Source: Euprymna scolopes
Lineage: Eukaryota > Mollusca > Cephalopoda > Sepiida > Sepiolidae
Reading direction: 5' to 3'
DNA: 28,362 bases
NCBI GenBank assembly: GCA_024364805.1
Contig: CM044524.1
Coordinates: forward strand, 6,473,040-6,501,401
The notes under the pieces are model-generated. The model was not told where the DNA came from and did not search any database. It saw only the letters and a program-made list of their open reading frames with translations. This document shows, one piece after another, positions 1-10,730 of the stretch. The translations under genes were made by a program, and so were the position numbers. How positions within the stretch are numbered: position 1 is the stretch's first letter; each line of letters starts with the position of its first letter.

Positions 1-1084
1 CTATGGTTATTTATTATGATTATTTATTATGAGTATTTACCATGGTTATTTATTGTGATTATTTATTATTATTATCATTTACTATGGTTATTTATTATGA
101 TTATTTATTATGATTATTTACTATGGTTATTTATTATGATTATTTGTTATGAGTATTTACCATGGTTATTTATTATGATTATTTATTATGAGTATTTACT
201 ATGGTTATTTATTATGATTATTTATTATGATTATTTATTATGGTAATTTATTATGATTATTTATTGTTATTATTTATTATGGTTATTTATTATGATTATT
301 TATTATGATTATTTATCATGGTTATGTATTATGATTATTTATTATTATTATTTACTATGGTTATTTATTATGATTATTTATTATGATTATTTACCATGGT
401 TATTTATTATGATTATTTATTATGAGTATTTACTATGGTTATTTATTATGATTATTTATTATAATTATTATTATTTACTATGGTTATTTATTATGATTAT
501 TTATTATGAGTATTTACTATGGTTATTTATTATGATTATTTATTATTATTATTATTATTTACCATGGTTATTTATTATGATTATTTATTATGAGTATTTA
601 CTATGGTTATTTGTTATGATTATTTACTATGGTTATTTACTATGATTATTTATTATGATTATTTACTATGGTTATTTATTATGATTATTTATTATGATGA
701 TTCACTATGGTTATTTATTATGATTATTTATTATGATTATTTACTATGGTTATTTATTATGATTATTTATTATTATTATTATTTACTATGGCTATTTATT
801 ATGATTATTTGTTATGATTATTTACTATTGTTATTTACTATGATTATTTATTATGATTATTTACTATGGTTATTTACTATGATTATTTATTATGATTATT
901 TATTATGGTTATTTATTATGATTATTTATTATGATTATTCATTATGATTATTTACTATGGTTATTTACTATGATTATTTATTATGAGTATTTACTATGAT
1001 TATATATTATGATTATTTATTATTATTATTTACCATGGTTATTTATTATGATTATTTATTATGAGTATTTACTATGATTATTCT
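1..1084. repeat. 13-bp satellite with 39-bp higher-order unit
   Basis: The whole stretch is built from 13-bp units of the form RTTATTTAYTATG. They commonly occur as triplets: a unit starting G, a unit starting A and a third variant such as AGTATTTACTATG, giving a 39-bp higher-order period. Occasional units are expanded by extra TTA triplets. Because 39 is divisible by three, apparent proteins of repeated MIIYYDYLLWLF type open in this tract; these are not genes. The array stops abruptly at about 1084, where non-repetitive sequence begins, and it runs off the left edge of the window. Confidence 0.95.
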
Positions 1085-2166
1085 TCATTTCTTTTCCGTA
1101 GTTTCATTCGGAATAGCCAATTATTTATAATATAAAGGATGAATTCATTTGTTGGGAAATAATTTACGGTTTTCCCCGATTCTGTGATATTTCCTGTCGA
1201 CTGAAATGCAATCGTCGACGGCAAAGAAGGAGGGGAGGGGTAGAGGGAGTAGCAGAAAGCTCTCCACTAGTTCGTTTTCTGCGATATGATTTATGATAGA
1301 GTCACATAAATTCTTCTTAATTTTTGTCCAAACGTTCTGATCCTTCATTTTGAAGAGGAATTCGTCAATTTCAGCAGTGTCCAATAGGGATCAGATCTAG
1401 CAGGTATTCCTAAGGAATTTTTTCTGGAAAATGTCTGTACGAAAATTATTCCAGTCGGTTACAGTTTTTTCCGGGATTCATAATATTCTGTCCTTAGATT
1501 CTTGTTAGATTGATTATCGTTTGGCGACATGTATATAAGTTTTAGTATCTGCCAAATGTTCATATGCTAATTGCAAAACAAAGACGCACTGATGCAAAAA
1601 AGTCCACTACCTATATTTGCCATTATTACACGTCCAAACGAAATTTTAATTCACAGTAAGTTTTCTTCTCAAGATACATTTTCTGGAATATTTCCTCGAA
1701 GATCAAACAGTGGTTCCAATTTATTTCATCTTCTCACAAAATAATATCTTGAAAATTATTATCCAAGCTTACTAGCTTTATGGTGTAGATTACGAAATTT
1801 TTACCTAATTTAATTTTTTGCCTTATTTAATTTGTTTTATTCTTTAAATTTTTTATGTGTTGTCTGCTGAGATGTTCATTGCTTACAAAAACATCGTGTT
1901 TACAATCTCGTCTGGACAAACGATTTTTCTTGGCTCCCCGTTATCGTCTATTCCGGCGGTTTACATAAAAAGTCGGAATATGACGTAGGAACATTCACAG
2001 AAAAAACGGTTAATGTAGCACCACGATTTTTGTTAAATTATGAGATAATAATATTTTATACATGAAGAACTAACAATGGCGTAATTTTATTTCATACAAT
2101 TAGTGCGAATACAGGCAAAGCATAGCATAATTATTCCACTTTATTTTATACGAAAGGCCTTAACTG
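1085..2166. other. Unrecognised AT-rich sequence
   Basis: This stretch contains no repeat or gene that I recognise. The only frame of note is a 79-residue minus-strand frame near its left end, listed separately. It probably represents ordinary intergenic or intronic DNA. Confidence 0.5.
1145..1384 (-). CDS. Doubtful small ORF, possible exon remnant
   Basis: A 79-residue frame reads MDTAEIDEFLFKMKDQ and continues with a mixed, partly charged composition. The first 45 residues look protein-like: acidic, then lysine-rich, with the stretch ICDSIINHIAENELVE-type amphipathic character. The second half is a low-complexity leucine/proline run from a pyrimidine-rich strand. The upstream base context on the minus strand is not a convincing start, and I do not recognise the family. 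It could be a fragment of a host exon or chance. There are no neighbouring genes to give context. Confidence 0.12.
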   Translation of the reverse strand: MDTAEIDEFLFKMKDQNVWTKIKKNLCDSIINHIAENELVESFLLLPLPLPSFFAVDDCISVDRKYHRIGENRKLFPNK

Positions 2167-2203
<37 letters not shown>

Positions 2204-2320
2204 CGCACGCGCGTGCGTGTGTGCATGTATGTATATATATATGTGTGTGTGTGCATGTATATATATGTATGTGTGTGCGTCTGTGTGTATGTATATATAT
2301 GTGTGGGTGTGTGTGTGTGC

Positions 2321-2376
<56 letters not shown>

Positions 2377-2403
2377 GCATGTATATATCTGTATGTGCGT
2401 GAG
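2167..2403. repeat. Compound (TA)n/(GT)n microsatellite
   Basis: Alternating purine-pyrimidine tracts of TA, GT and GC steps run for about 235 bp. They include an uninterrupted (AT)n block at about 2326-2370 and a GTGCGCACGCGCGTG segment near 2200. The reading frames that open in all directions here (CVCVCAR, IYIYIYI) are artefacts of the dinucleotide repeat. The sequence is of the type that can adopt Z-DNA or cruciform structure. Confidence 0.95.
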
Positions 2404-2559
2404 ATTGCGTGTGCAGGAAGTCTGTTTCTATAGAAACTGTCCTGATTAGGATCAGTGCATCCGTTTTGCTAAAAGAAACATTTATTTCAAGCCACAAAAA
2501 TCGTTTGATCTTTTCCGGTTTGTTTTTGCGATTGATTTTCTACTGCGAACATTTTGAAG

Positions 2560-2880
2560 TGTGCATTTCCTTTTTCCCTCGCATCTCAGGAGTATCCCTT
2601 TGTTTCCGGCTTTTTCTTTTTTGTTTTTTGTTTTTATTTTTCTTTCAACTCATTTTCTCTGTTCATTTTAAGATATTCATTTTTCGTTTCGTTACCAACT
2701 CACTTTGACCTTTTCTCTTCTTCTGCACTTCTTTTTTATTCTTCTTCCTCTTCCTCTCTCAGTAATCCGATTACCTCCTTCATATCTTTCCCCCACACTT
2801 TTCCCCCCTTGCCCTATGCTCCTCCGTGTACCTTTAGTACCCATTCCTCTATCTTATCTTATTCTTCCCCATATCTTTAA
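2560..2880 (+). other. Pyrimidine-rich tract
   Basis: For about 320 bp the plus strand is dominated by T and C, with runs such as TTCTTCCTCTTCCTCTCTC and few purines. The overlapping frames are low-complexity F/S/L/P proteins and I do not regard them as genes. The strand asymmetry could reflect an expanded (CTT/CCT) tract, or a splicing-type polypyrimidine stretch inside an intron. Confidence 0.6.
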
Positions 2881-2926
2881 ATGTATTTTCACCTAAAAAT
2901 ATAATTTAAGAAAAAACGTTACAGAC

Positions 2927-2927
<1 letters not shown>

Positions 2928-2984
<57 letters not shown>
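2928..2984. repeat. (TA)n microsatellite
   Basis: About 28 uninterrupted TA/AT dinucleotides. They are flanked by unrelated sequence (…ACAGACG on the left, CCGGCAG on the right). Confidence 0.97.
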
Positions 2985-2985
<1 letters not shown>

Positions 2986-4025
2986 GCAGATATATGAAAA
3001 TATAATTTGAAACCGTACTATTACAAACTAACGTAGTACACACCAATGCCCACCGAATGTTTAACTGAAATTTATGTTTCACACTTAAACTTAACAGACA
3101 GATATAATTATCATTTGAAACTTAGTGTAACATAACTGTATCTCAACGTCAAAATATTTAGCAATAAAACTATTATTCTCAAATGAAACATGTAATAGCA
3201 GAGAAAATATTTTAGATTAAAAGTCAACATATATAAACCCTCTGCTAGAGATTCTTTGACGATTTTAAATTGATTTCTGACCACTTAAAATCGTTATCCA
3301 AATGAATTTTTTTTAGAAAGAAGTAATGAACAATTCTCGCAAAGAGTTCGTCAAACATGAAATATATATTTCATCTTTTTTTGCCATTCACTAATGGAAG
3401 GAGTGCCCAAATCACAACTGAAAAAGAAGATACCCTCCTCATCTTTAAACCCTGAAGCCGTATAGTTCTCTTTCGTGGAATACATTTTTGCAAATGTTAT
3501 TACAAAAACAGGATTAATGAGGTTTTATCATCTAAAGTCCCGGAATCGAATTAGAAACGGCGGAGAGTTGAATGGATTGACTGACTGGGAAGGATGAGAG
3601 GGTCAATGCAGGGAGGGGTAATTGCTGATAACCTTGTTGGATGAGTTCGTTGGGGCGGGCAAAAACGGGGTTTAGTCTAATAGGATGTCCGGAAATCGTT
3701 TACGACATTTCTTAAACGCCATAGAAATATAATTAATTAAGATTTAATCAGCCGTTAAACTTTCACATGAAATCTGAAACAAACATGCTATTACCCTCAC
3801 TCATATTTTAACCTAAACAATAATGGAGAAATCAGCAAAACAGTTTAATGACGGAAGCTTCGTCACCAACAGAATCTCATACATCTATTTAGTCTTTTTT
3901 ACTTCTGATTATTTAGATCTAGTATAAGTATAAAAAAAAGTTATCGGATTATAAGTCAGTCTAAAACGTTTATTGATTATTGCAGAATGAAATTTGTTTT
4001 TCCGGCATACGATTTGTATAATATA
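2985..4025. other. Unrecognised sequence, no gene seen
   Basis: Mixed AT-rich sequence with a slightly more GC-balanced stretch at about 3540-3700. I see no long frame, repeat terminus or structured RNA signature here. Confidence 0.5.
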
Positions 4026-4052
4026 CTAGCAGACTGCCCGGAGTAACGAGAT
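4026..4052 (-). mobile_element. Helitron-like 3' terminus (isolated)
   Basis: Read on the minus strand, this short stretch has CTCCGGGCAG followed by TCTG and CTAG, then T. This matches the layout of a Helitron 3' end: a short GC-rich hairpin, a few bases, CTRR, and insertion before T. The hairpin arm is degenerate. It resembles the unit end of the 54-bp array at 12628-13425. The body of the element would extend rightwards from here, but no Rep or helicase coding is visible, so only a terminus or a small non-autonomous copy is supported. Confidence 0.4.
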
Positions 4053-4124
4053 CATGCAATACACTCAAATATGATATTTTCATTTATACATTTTTCTTAT
4101 TTATTATAATAGTGCCAACTCTTG

Positions 4125-4126
<2 letters not shown>

Positions 4127-4166
<40 letters not shown>

Positions 4167-4198
4167 GATTATTATTATTATTATTATTATTATTATTG
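4127..4198. repeat. (TTA)n microsatellite
   Basis: About 24 TTA/ATT triplets with a single ATG interruption. Confidence 0.97.
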
Positions 4199-5594
4199 TA
4201 CCCAATATATCGAAAAGGTAAAAAAAAAATGATTTTGATGTCATCAGCTAGAATCGAAATCAAAACATTTATCCATCCAGTCTAAAAGGTATCGATAGAT
4301 AGATCTGGTTTTTGAGGTATACATGGATCAGAAACTGTGAAAATCAAGAAACTTTTACCAATAACTGTGGGCATGGTAGAAGTAATTAGTTTAGTAGATT
4401 TACTTTTGCCAACTTTCGTTTCAATAATGTAATATCAACAGCATTGTTACTGACTTAAAACGAAATCCACATTATTACCCAGGTTCAGATCCACTGTATA
4501 TAATATTCAACGTTCAAAGATTGAGATTGTTTAGTAGAAATAGTTCCACAAGTGCACAGGCAAAACAATTTTATATAGTCGCCTGTGTGTCTATGACTGA
4601 AAATATATTAAGAAGTTCTTTTAATTAATTTTAATAGAAAACGTAAGTTTTTAATATCAATGTAAGTTCGGGGAAAACCTCAACTTTATACAGATATAGA
4701 TTATCTACTCATAAACTATCCGTCAATAAAACGTAGAAAATAGTTACTTATATAAACATAAAGACACATTCCGTCTTGCTTATAAAAGCACGTTCTACGC
4801 GTCTATTTCAGCTTATTTAGTTGGGATGAAGTGGACATGTTGCAGTAAACTGACTGCTGACTACAATATAGCGCTGCCTTTTCTCCACGTTAAAAAACGA
4901 CCCTGGTGTCTAACTCTGTCCCGTGGGGAGGTATTGTAAATAGGTACAATACAGCGCTACAGAATGAAATACATGGATCAAAGTGATTAAGAGCATATAA
5001 ATGTCAACGAAGAAAAGCTTTTTTATATTGTTTCTTAGTGTATGTCTGGTCCGTTTTAATTTGAGTATCCGAATTAACAAAATAATAGACTGACATAATT
5101 TGCTCAAATATTAAGGATAGTAAAGCGAAAGATAGACGTTTCAAACTAATTCTTGTACTAGTCATAAGACATGACCAGTTAAAACATAATTTTAATCATA
5201 TCTTGAAAATGAGAGAGAAAATATCCCGAAGATACTTATTTAATTAATGTATGCTTATTATTTTTGTGATGATTTTACAACTGATTTCATTACTTTGTCC
5301 AATTGACACTTTCATCGATAATCTCGATAAAACAACTGCTACTTTCTTAATAATTCCGTTGTTGAAATATTCTCGCGATACCTTATATTTGTTTGGGAAT
5401 TTTGAACTCTGTAAACTCGTACGTCAACAGTAAATCTTGTTTACGCATCTAGCCACGATCACGGGCACTGACACATATTAAAATTAAGGTGCACATTCAT
5501 ATTTGATACAAGGTAAATAGAGTAATTTATCGATCGCTATCTTGAACTAGCATGTATGCATTGGGTCATTAAGTTGTATATTTTTGTAGACCCG
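4199..5594. other. Unrecognised AT-rich sequence
   Basis: Two short frames (4910-5107 minus, 5251-5433 plus) have no motif, no start context and hydrophobic AT-driven composition; I do not consider them genes. The last 30 bases carry TCATTAAGTTGTATA, a motif that recurs at 11982-12075. Confidence 0.5.
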
Positions 5595-5825
5595 TGCTAG
5601 GTGTCACAAATGAAAGAAACCACAAGTAGTGTAAAGTGTATACATATAATATGCATTTATTATAAAGAATACAAGAGCCACTGAAGTGGTATGAGATGAA
5701 CTTGTTCGTAGCATGCGGATAAACATGGTATGAATGTCTCCATTTTGTCTCTGAAATCAGTGGCATTCATAAAACTGATTGATTTCACTTAGTTCTCAAA
5801 TAGAGGTGATTTGTACCCCGCAGCA
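5595..5825 (-). repeat. 3' LTR of the Gypsy fossil
   Basis: This repeat begins TGCTAGG and ends GCAGCA on the plus strand, so it has TG…CA termini. It aligns along its full length with 10426-10654, sharing blocks such as GGTATGAATGTCTCCAT and TTAGTTCTCAAA. By eye about 35-40 of 230 positions differ. The polypurine tract lies directly to its right, which identifies it as the 3' LTR of a minus-strand element. Confidence 0.92.
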
Positions 5826-5842
5826 CCCCCTTCCGAGCTTTT
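5826..5842 (-). other. Polypurine tract of the Gypsy fossil
   Basis: On the minus strand the sequence AGCTCGGAAGGGGG immediately precedes the LTR start TGCTG. This is the expected site and composition for the plus-strand primer of reverse transcription in an LTR element. Confidence 0.75.
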
Positions 5843-6012
5843 CATTTCTCTGGAATGGTAGTATAGCTCTTTTCCTGGGATTTATCTTTATCGGGTCGAT
5901 CATCTTCCTTTTTCTAGCGGACCGGTGTTGTCCGGCTGCTTCTGGTGTGACCAGGACGAACGTGGTCCATTATGGTCCATTACCCCTTTTTTCCGTAGGA
6001 GGTTGTCCTTCG

Positions 6013-7243
6013 TCATCTGTGATACGTTTCCCAATTTGGTTTCTTGTGAGTAAAGCATGGACCATCGATAATACAAACCATCCGGCTGATCCTTTTCCCA
6101 CCTCGTACTATTATTTTTGTGTGACTGGAATAATAACTTTTCACCAGGTAATTAATGTTTAGGTTTACGAATCGAACGGTAAGAGTTGCATATAGAAGTT
6201 GTTTACATTTTAAAACAGAGTAATTTTTAGGAACTGTATCATTCGGCTCTTTCACTTCTTTTGGCAAGATTTTCTCGAAGACAGGCCTAATGTTCCTCGC
6301 GAACATTAACTCTGCCAGCGACATTTTTGGCGTAATTCGGTAAATTTGTAAAAACTACTGGAATCCCTAGTCTGAAGGTGTTCTTTTGGTCTTCTGCAAG
6401 GCTCTTTTCAGCGTGTCTGCAAACCTTTCTGCCTGACCGTTCAATCGGCGATGATAGGTTGGCGACGTTAGGTGGTTGACCTGGAAATCCTCGCAGATGC
6501 TTTTAAAATCTGCTGAAGTTAATTGTGTGCCATTGTCTGACACTAGACAATCGACCACGCCAAACCTAGTATACAATTCGTGAAGAGCACTGATTGTAAA
6601 ACTCCGTCGGTTTACTTATACATCGGAATACCTCAGGCAATTTCAAATATGTCTACCACTATAAATTAACAGTTTCCTTCTAGTGGGCCTGCGTAATCTA
6701 GGTGTATACTCGGCCATGGGTGGTTAGCTTTAGACCACGGGCTAAATTGTATTTGTGGCGCTTTTGCCGCAAATGTGCATCCCTTACTCGATTTTACAGT
6801 GTCTTCTCTATCAGTGGCCATGCTATTCCAGTAAGCGTAGGACCTTATGAGGCTCTCCAGTAGCCCCATGGTGCCCCATTGGAAATACTCTAGAATTTTC
6901 TTTCGTAGTGTAGGGATTACTACCCTTTCTCGATACAACAGTGCCTCATTGCACATAGAATAAATTTCCGCCGCCGATTCATCTGATTGAAATTTTTGTT
7001 TCGTTTCTTTGATGAAACTATCTTCTTCAGCCTCCCCTATTATATCTTCCAAAGTTACTGGTAGTTCTTTGATCGTATTACATAGTATTCGTGTATAGTC
7101 CTTTTCACTTTGTAGTGACACTTTGTAGTATCTTCCAGCGGTTCCCTTGATTTCAGAATTAATCGCGACAATCCGTCTGTGTTACCTAACTTCGCAAATG
7201 TAAGAAAATCGGTACGGAAGTCGTTATTCACATGAATGGTCAT
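6013..7243 (-). pseudogene. Gypsy integrase remnant
   Basis: Minus-strand pieces encode a zinc-binding integrase N-terminus. They continue into the core with PSIHLDYAGPLEGN (the D of the catalytic triad), then VSDNGTQLTSADFK (second D region) and NGQAERFADTLKRAL (glutamate helix), and a basic C-terminal stretch. This composition is diagnostic of a retroelement DDE integrase, which joins the DNA copy into the host genome. The fossil is broken and spread over several frames. It follows RNase H, as expected for Ty3/Gypsy, and lies just upstream of the polypurine tract. I see no chromodomain. Confidence 0.88.
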
Positions 7244-7301
7244 CCATCTTTGTAGTATGTTGGCTATGTAAGTTGGCAGACCTTTTGAGAGCCAAAGATG
7301 C

Positions 7302-8230
7302 TTATAAGCGGCTTATGTCAGTTTGTAATTTAAATTCGCGACCGTGTAAAAATCGGTGGAATTTTGTAACACCGAATATGATTCCCAATGCTTCCTTTTT
7401 GATTTGGAAGTAATTCACGGCAGGCGGTAAAGTTCCCGAAACATGGGCGATCGGCTTAGTGGACCCATCCGTCATCTTGTGTGGAACGCATGCCCCGATC
7501 CCATAAGAACTTGCGTTAGTTGCAACAATAATCTCTTTTTCCAGATTGAGGTGCGCCAGGGATAAATCTGACGTTAGCATATCTTCTAATCACTGAAACG
7601 CTGACTGGCACTCTGGCTTCAGTCCCATTTTTTTCCTTTTCTAATACTACATTCAATGATGCACACAATTCATGCATGTTCTTAATAAACGTTTGATAAT
7701 AGTTCGCGAGCCCTAAAAAACTCTGCAATGTAGTAATATTATGAGACTCTGACATGTCTTTTATTGCTGTTGCCCTATCTGAGTCGGGTTTCCTCCCGTC
7801 CCTCTCTATTATATGCGCCGGGTATTTAACTTGTTTAAAAAAATCGCATTTTGCTTCCTTCAATGTGAAACTGTATTCTTTTATTCTGTCAAACACATGA
7901 AATACATGATCTCTATGTTGTTCAACATTTTAATATGCATAAAAATATCGTCCAGAAAGCCTATTAAAATTCCAAACCGTTTAGCAAAGTACTGATTACC
8001 TGTTTGAAAATCGCAGATGCTTTGTGCGTTGCGACACACAGAAATTTCGATATATTTTCCTCTACTGATTTTTGTTGGCACGCGTCTCTTAATCTATTTT
8101 GGAAAAGTTTTTAACCGTTTAACTTAACAAATACTCCGTCTGGTTTTGGTAGCAGATAGTGATGGTCCTTGAGCGCTGTATTCAATCCAGTAGAGAAATC
8201 CGCGCGTACTCTAAGGTCTTTAGATTTTTT
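7302..8230 (-). pseudogene. Gypsy reverse transcriptase and RNase H remnant
   Basis: From right to left on the minus strand there are recognisable RT palm pieces. These include the catalytic-type motif GFLDDIF, then the thumb/connection with FDRIKEYSFTLKEAKCDFF and LQSFLGLANYYQTFI, and RNase H starting EIIVATNASSYGIGACV (the D of a usual ATDAS motif reads N here). The stretch HVSGTLPPAVNYFQIKKEAL corresponds to the conserved YSTTEKEAL-type block. The family copies element RNA into DNA in cytoplasmic particles. This copy is a broken fossil. Confidence 0.9.
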
Positions 8231-10384
8231 TCATGAATAATGTGGCTGTTTGAATATTATTTTATCTTCATCCAGCAATTCGAATCTCGCTTTTATTTTT
8301 GTCCAGCACTCAAGATTTTCAGAAAAATACATGGGAAGAATTTTTTGAAATCTTTTTTGAGTTTTTCTGCTTCGGGCGTTAGGTTCTCGACTTTGTTACA
8401 AAAAATCACTCATTGGCGAGTCCCATAATTCAAATTCCTGAATCTAATCAATCCCGAATAAAGGTTGATGCGTTCCTTAGAACGAACACTTTTAGCTTTT
8501 TTCTCGTTCTTTTTAGTGACACATTAACTGTATTTTCACCTGTTACCGATCTTGCACCTTTATTAGTCATTGTCATCATGGGCTTTCTCTATTCTCTTTC
8601 ACGTGTGAAAATTCATAATCGATAAATCCGACGCTGAATCAAATTGCAGTTTCTCTTCTCTACTCGTCACATATTTTCTTATGTTCCCTGTTGTCGATTT
8701 TTGCTGTTTTTATTCAGCTCTTTTTTGCTACTTTTGTTCAGCAATATGCTTTGTGTCCTCGTCGACTGCATAGGTCACACGTTATTTTTCTTTGGTATTA
8801 ACATGCATTGTATCCATAAGGCCCTCCACGTTTGCTACAAGGAATATTAGGATTTTGCCTATCCTGATAATTTTGTGAAGGAGTGTTTTTGCCTATTCGT
8901 GTTTAATTGCTGAAATAAGCCTAAAACGTAAGTCATCCTCAGGAGCATAGTGAAACATATCAATAGCTGACCAGGTCGCCTTTGGGGAAAAAGCCGTGCT
9001 GTTTTTCCTCTGTCCTTATTCATAAAACATGCGTTATCACATCCATTTTTTATCTGACTGTTTTTTTTTGCTCTAAATGTAGTTGTTTAAATTCCAATAT
9101 TTGTTAATTCATTTCTTTCTTTCTCTTTCCTGTTTTTCCACGAAGTATTTCATTAAATTTAACGGCTTCTCATCCATCTGATTTTTATTGTTAGTTGCTT
9201 CTCGTCGTTTTATTACAATTTCGCGAATTGTTCTTCTCGGAACCTTTTTCCAAGTTCTAATTGTTTGTTTTGTTAGAATTTCACCATTGCCAACATCTTC
9301 TTTGCAAAATCACCCATTTTGTTTTTGGATGATTTACAATTATTTAATATGACAAAATGAGATTTTCAGAAACAACACAATTCGTTGATTTACCTTTCCA
9401 ACCCTACAGGAAACACCTTTAAAAAATTCGTATTTATCGAATATTTTTTCATTTATTTATTTACCTGTGTGTCAATATTTATGCGAAAGTAATTAAGCGT
9501 TTGCGTTTATACAAAAAAATCATAGCTGAAGTTTGCCTTTTCTCAATTTTCTTAATCTGTATGTACTGGTTGAATTCCTTGTTGATACTTAACATTTTTT
9601 TTCTTGTTCCTTTAAAAAAATTAGTTATTTATCTGTGAAAGAGTGCTTAAAGTATTTATTTAATATTGAAGATGCTTTTCGATTTCTGTACGAAGAGAAT
9701 ATCAAAATTGCTCGTCAAGGTGCAGTCTGTGATCAGAGAAATGTGTAATTTAATCGGATCTGAATTCGACGTATTTTTAATTGTGTGAATACTCGCTTCA
9801 GCCAATAAAATAAAATATACTATCATTAACTTACTGTGTTTGCGTGAGTTTTTTTTTTTCCTATGCTAATTCCTTTTAACTAGAAGACCAATTAGCGAGA
9901 CACGCTTTTTAGTACGCCAAATTTTTTTCAATATTCCTTGTATTTATAGAGATGAAAAAAATGTGTACCTACTGAAAACTTTGTATCATTGATGCAGTAG
10001 TAGTAATTCTTAACGCAATTGTTTTACGAGTTCTGTTTTAACTCATAGTTACTCTTGTTGGTGTTGTTTTTAACAGCAAGATAAGGATTTTGTCGACGTC
10101 TTTGTAAGATGCTTTTTCTGCAAAATTGTTGTCCTTATTTTCGAAGAGTTTTTTTTTATCCCGTGTTCGTGTATTTTTACGATCGAATGTTGTTTATATA
10201 CCAAACGTTGACAAGTAGTTTTCCCTCGAGTGTACAAAAAATTATTTCTAATTTCCGCTGGTTCTGTTTCTCCTGAATCCTTTTTGTTAAATGTTGTTTT
10301 CCAATGCCTGTTTTTTAGAGTAAGTCCTTGTACGAATATTCGCCATCCGGTTGTTGTAAACAATTGTTGTTGATGGATCCTGGA
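8231..10384 (-). pseudogene. Gag/protease region of the Gypsy fossil, heavily decayed
   Basis: This is the part of the element where gag and protease should lie. The clearest trace is at about 8740-8870. There a minus-strand frame contains CDLCSRRGHKAYC, close to the CCHC zinc knuckle of a nucleocapsid, preceded by a CSKRGG-like second knuckle. A stretch at about 10140-10420 encodes a lysine-rich segment downstream of the leader. No continuous gag frame survives, and the remaining T-rich plus-strand sequence is the complement of degraded A-rich coding DNA. The assignment rests mainly on position between leader and RT. Confidence 0.6.
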
Positions 10385-10425
10385 AAGCTTTGAATCATCC
10401 TCGTCAGCCAGTTGTTCTAAACACG
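10385..10425 (-). other. Leader/primer-binding region of the Gypsy fossil
   Basis: Immediately inside the right LTR the minus strand carries AACTGGCTGACGAGGATGA, which resembles the TGGCGACGAGGATG-type leader common just downstream of metazoan Gypsy 5' LTRs. I cannot assign the priming tRNA. Confidence 0.5.
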
Positions 10426-10653
10426 TGTAGGGGTCACAAATGAAGGAAACCACAAGTAATGTAAAGTGTGTAAATATAATATGATTTAACATAAAGAATA
10501 CAGGAGCCACTAAAGTGATATGAGAGGAACGTGTCCGTTGTATGCCGTTAAGCATGGTATGAATGTCTCCATCTTGTCTCTGAAACCAGTGGTATTTATA
10601 GGGCTTGTTAATTTCGCTTAGTTCTCAAACAGAGGTTATTTATACCTCACAAC

Positions 10654-10654
<1 letters not shown>
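10426..10654 (-). repeat. 5' LTR of the Gypsy fossil
   Basis: This is the direct-repeat partner of 5595-5825. It has TG…CA ends (TGTAGGGG…ACAACA on the plus strand). On the minus strand it begins TGTTGTGAGGTATAAATA, which includes a TATA-like element close to the LTR start. It is followed on the right by a long (AT)n tract. Confidence 0.92.

Positions 10655-10727
<73 letters not shown>
10655..10727. repeat. (AT)n microsatellite between two transposons
   Basis: About 73 bp of almost pure AT dinucleotide fill the space between the Gypsy LTR and the inverted-repeat transposon. The final TA is the left target duplication of that transposon. Confidence 0.95.

Positions 10728-10730
<3 letters not shown>

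Larger units (their letters stand above)
5595..10654 (-). mobile_element. Ty3/Gypsy LTR retrotransposon fossil, both LTRs
   Basis: An element of about 5.06 kb lies in minus orientation, delimited by direct repeats of about 230 bp at both ends. Inside, read from right to left, are a leader, a gag-like stretch with nucleocapsid-type zinc-knuckle spacing, RT with an FLDDIF motif, RNase H, zinc-binding plus core integrase, and a polypurine tract abutting the left LTR. The order RT-RNase H-integrase is that of Ty3/Gypsy (Metaviridae). The copy is broken, with at least eight or so interruptions judging by how the domains are scattered over frames. LTR divergence of roughly 15-18% by eye makes it an old insertion. 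No clear target duplication is visible; the right flank is an (AT)n tract that could hide one. Confidence 0.9.

Noticed and set aside
16-947. Three long plus-strand frames of repeated MIIYYDYLLWLF type
   Set aside because: They arise because the 39-bp satellite period is divisible by three and lacks stops in these frames; the residues repeat every 13 positions.
2103-2497. Cys/Val or His/Tyr-rich frames on both strands
   Set aside because: They are translations of TA/GT dinucleotide repeats and open in every frame.
4910-5433. Two 60-65-residue frames in AT-rich DNA
   Set aside because: No motif, no start context, hydrophobic AT-driven composition and no neighbour to support them.
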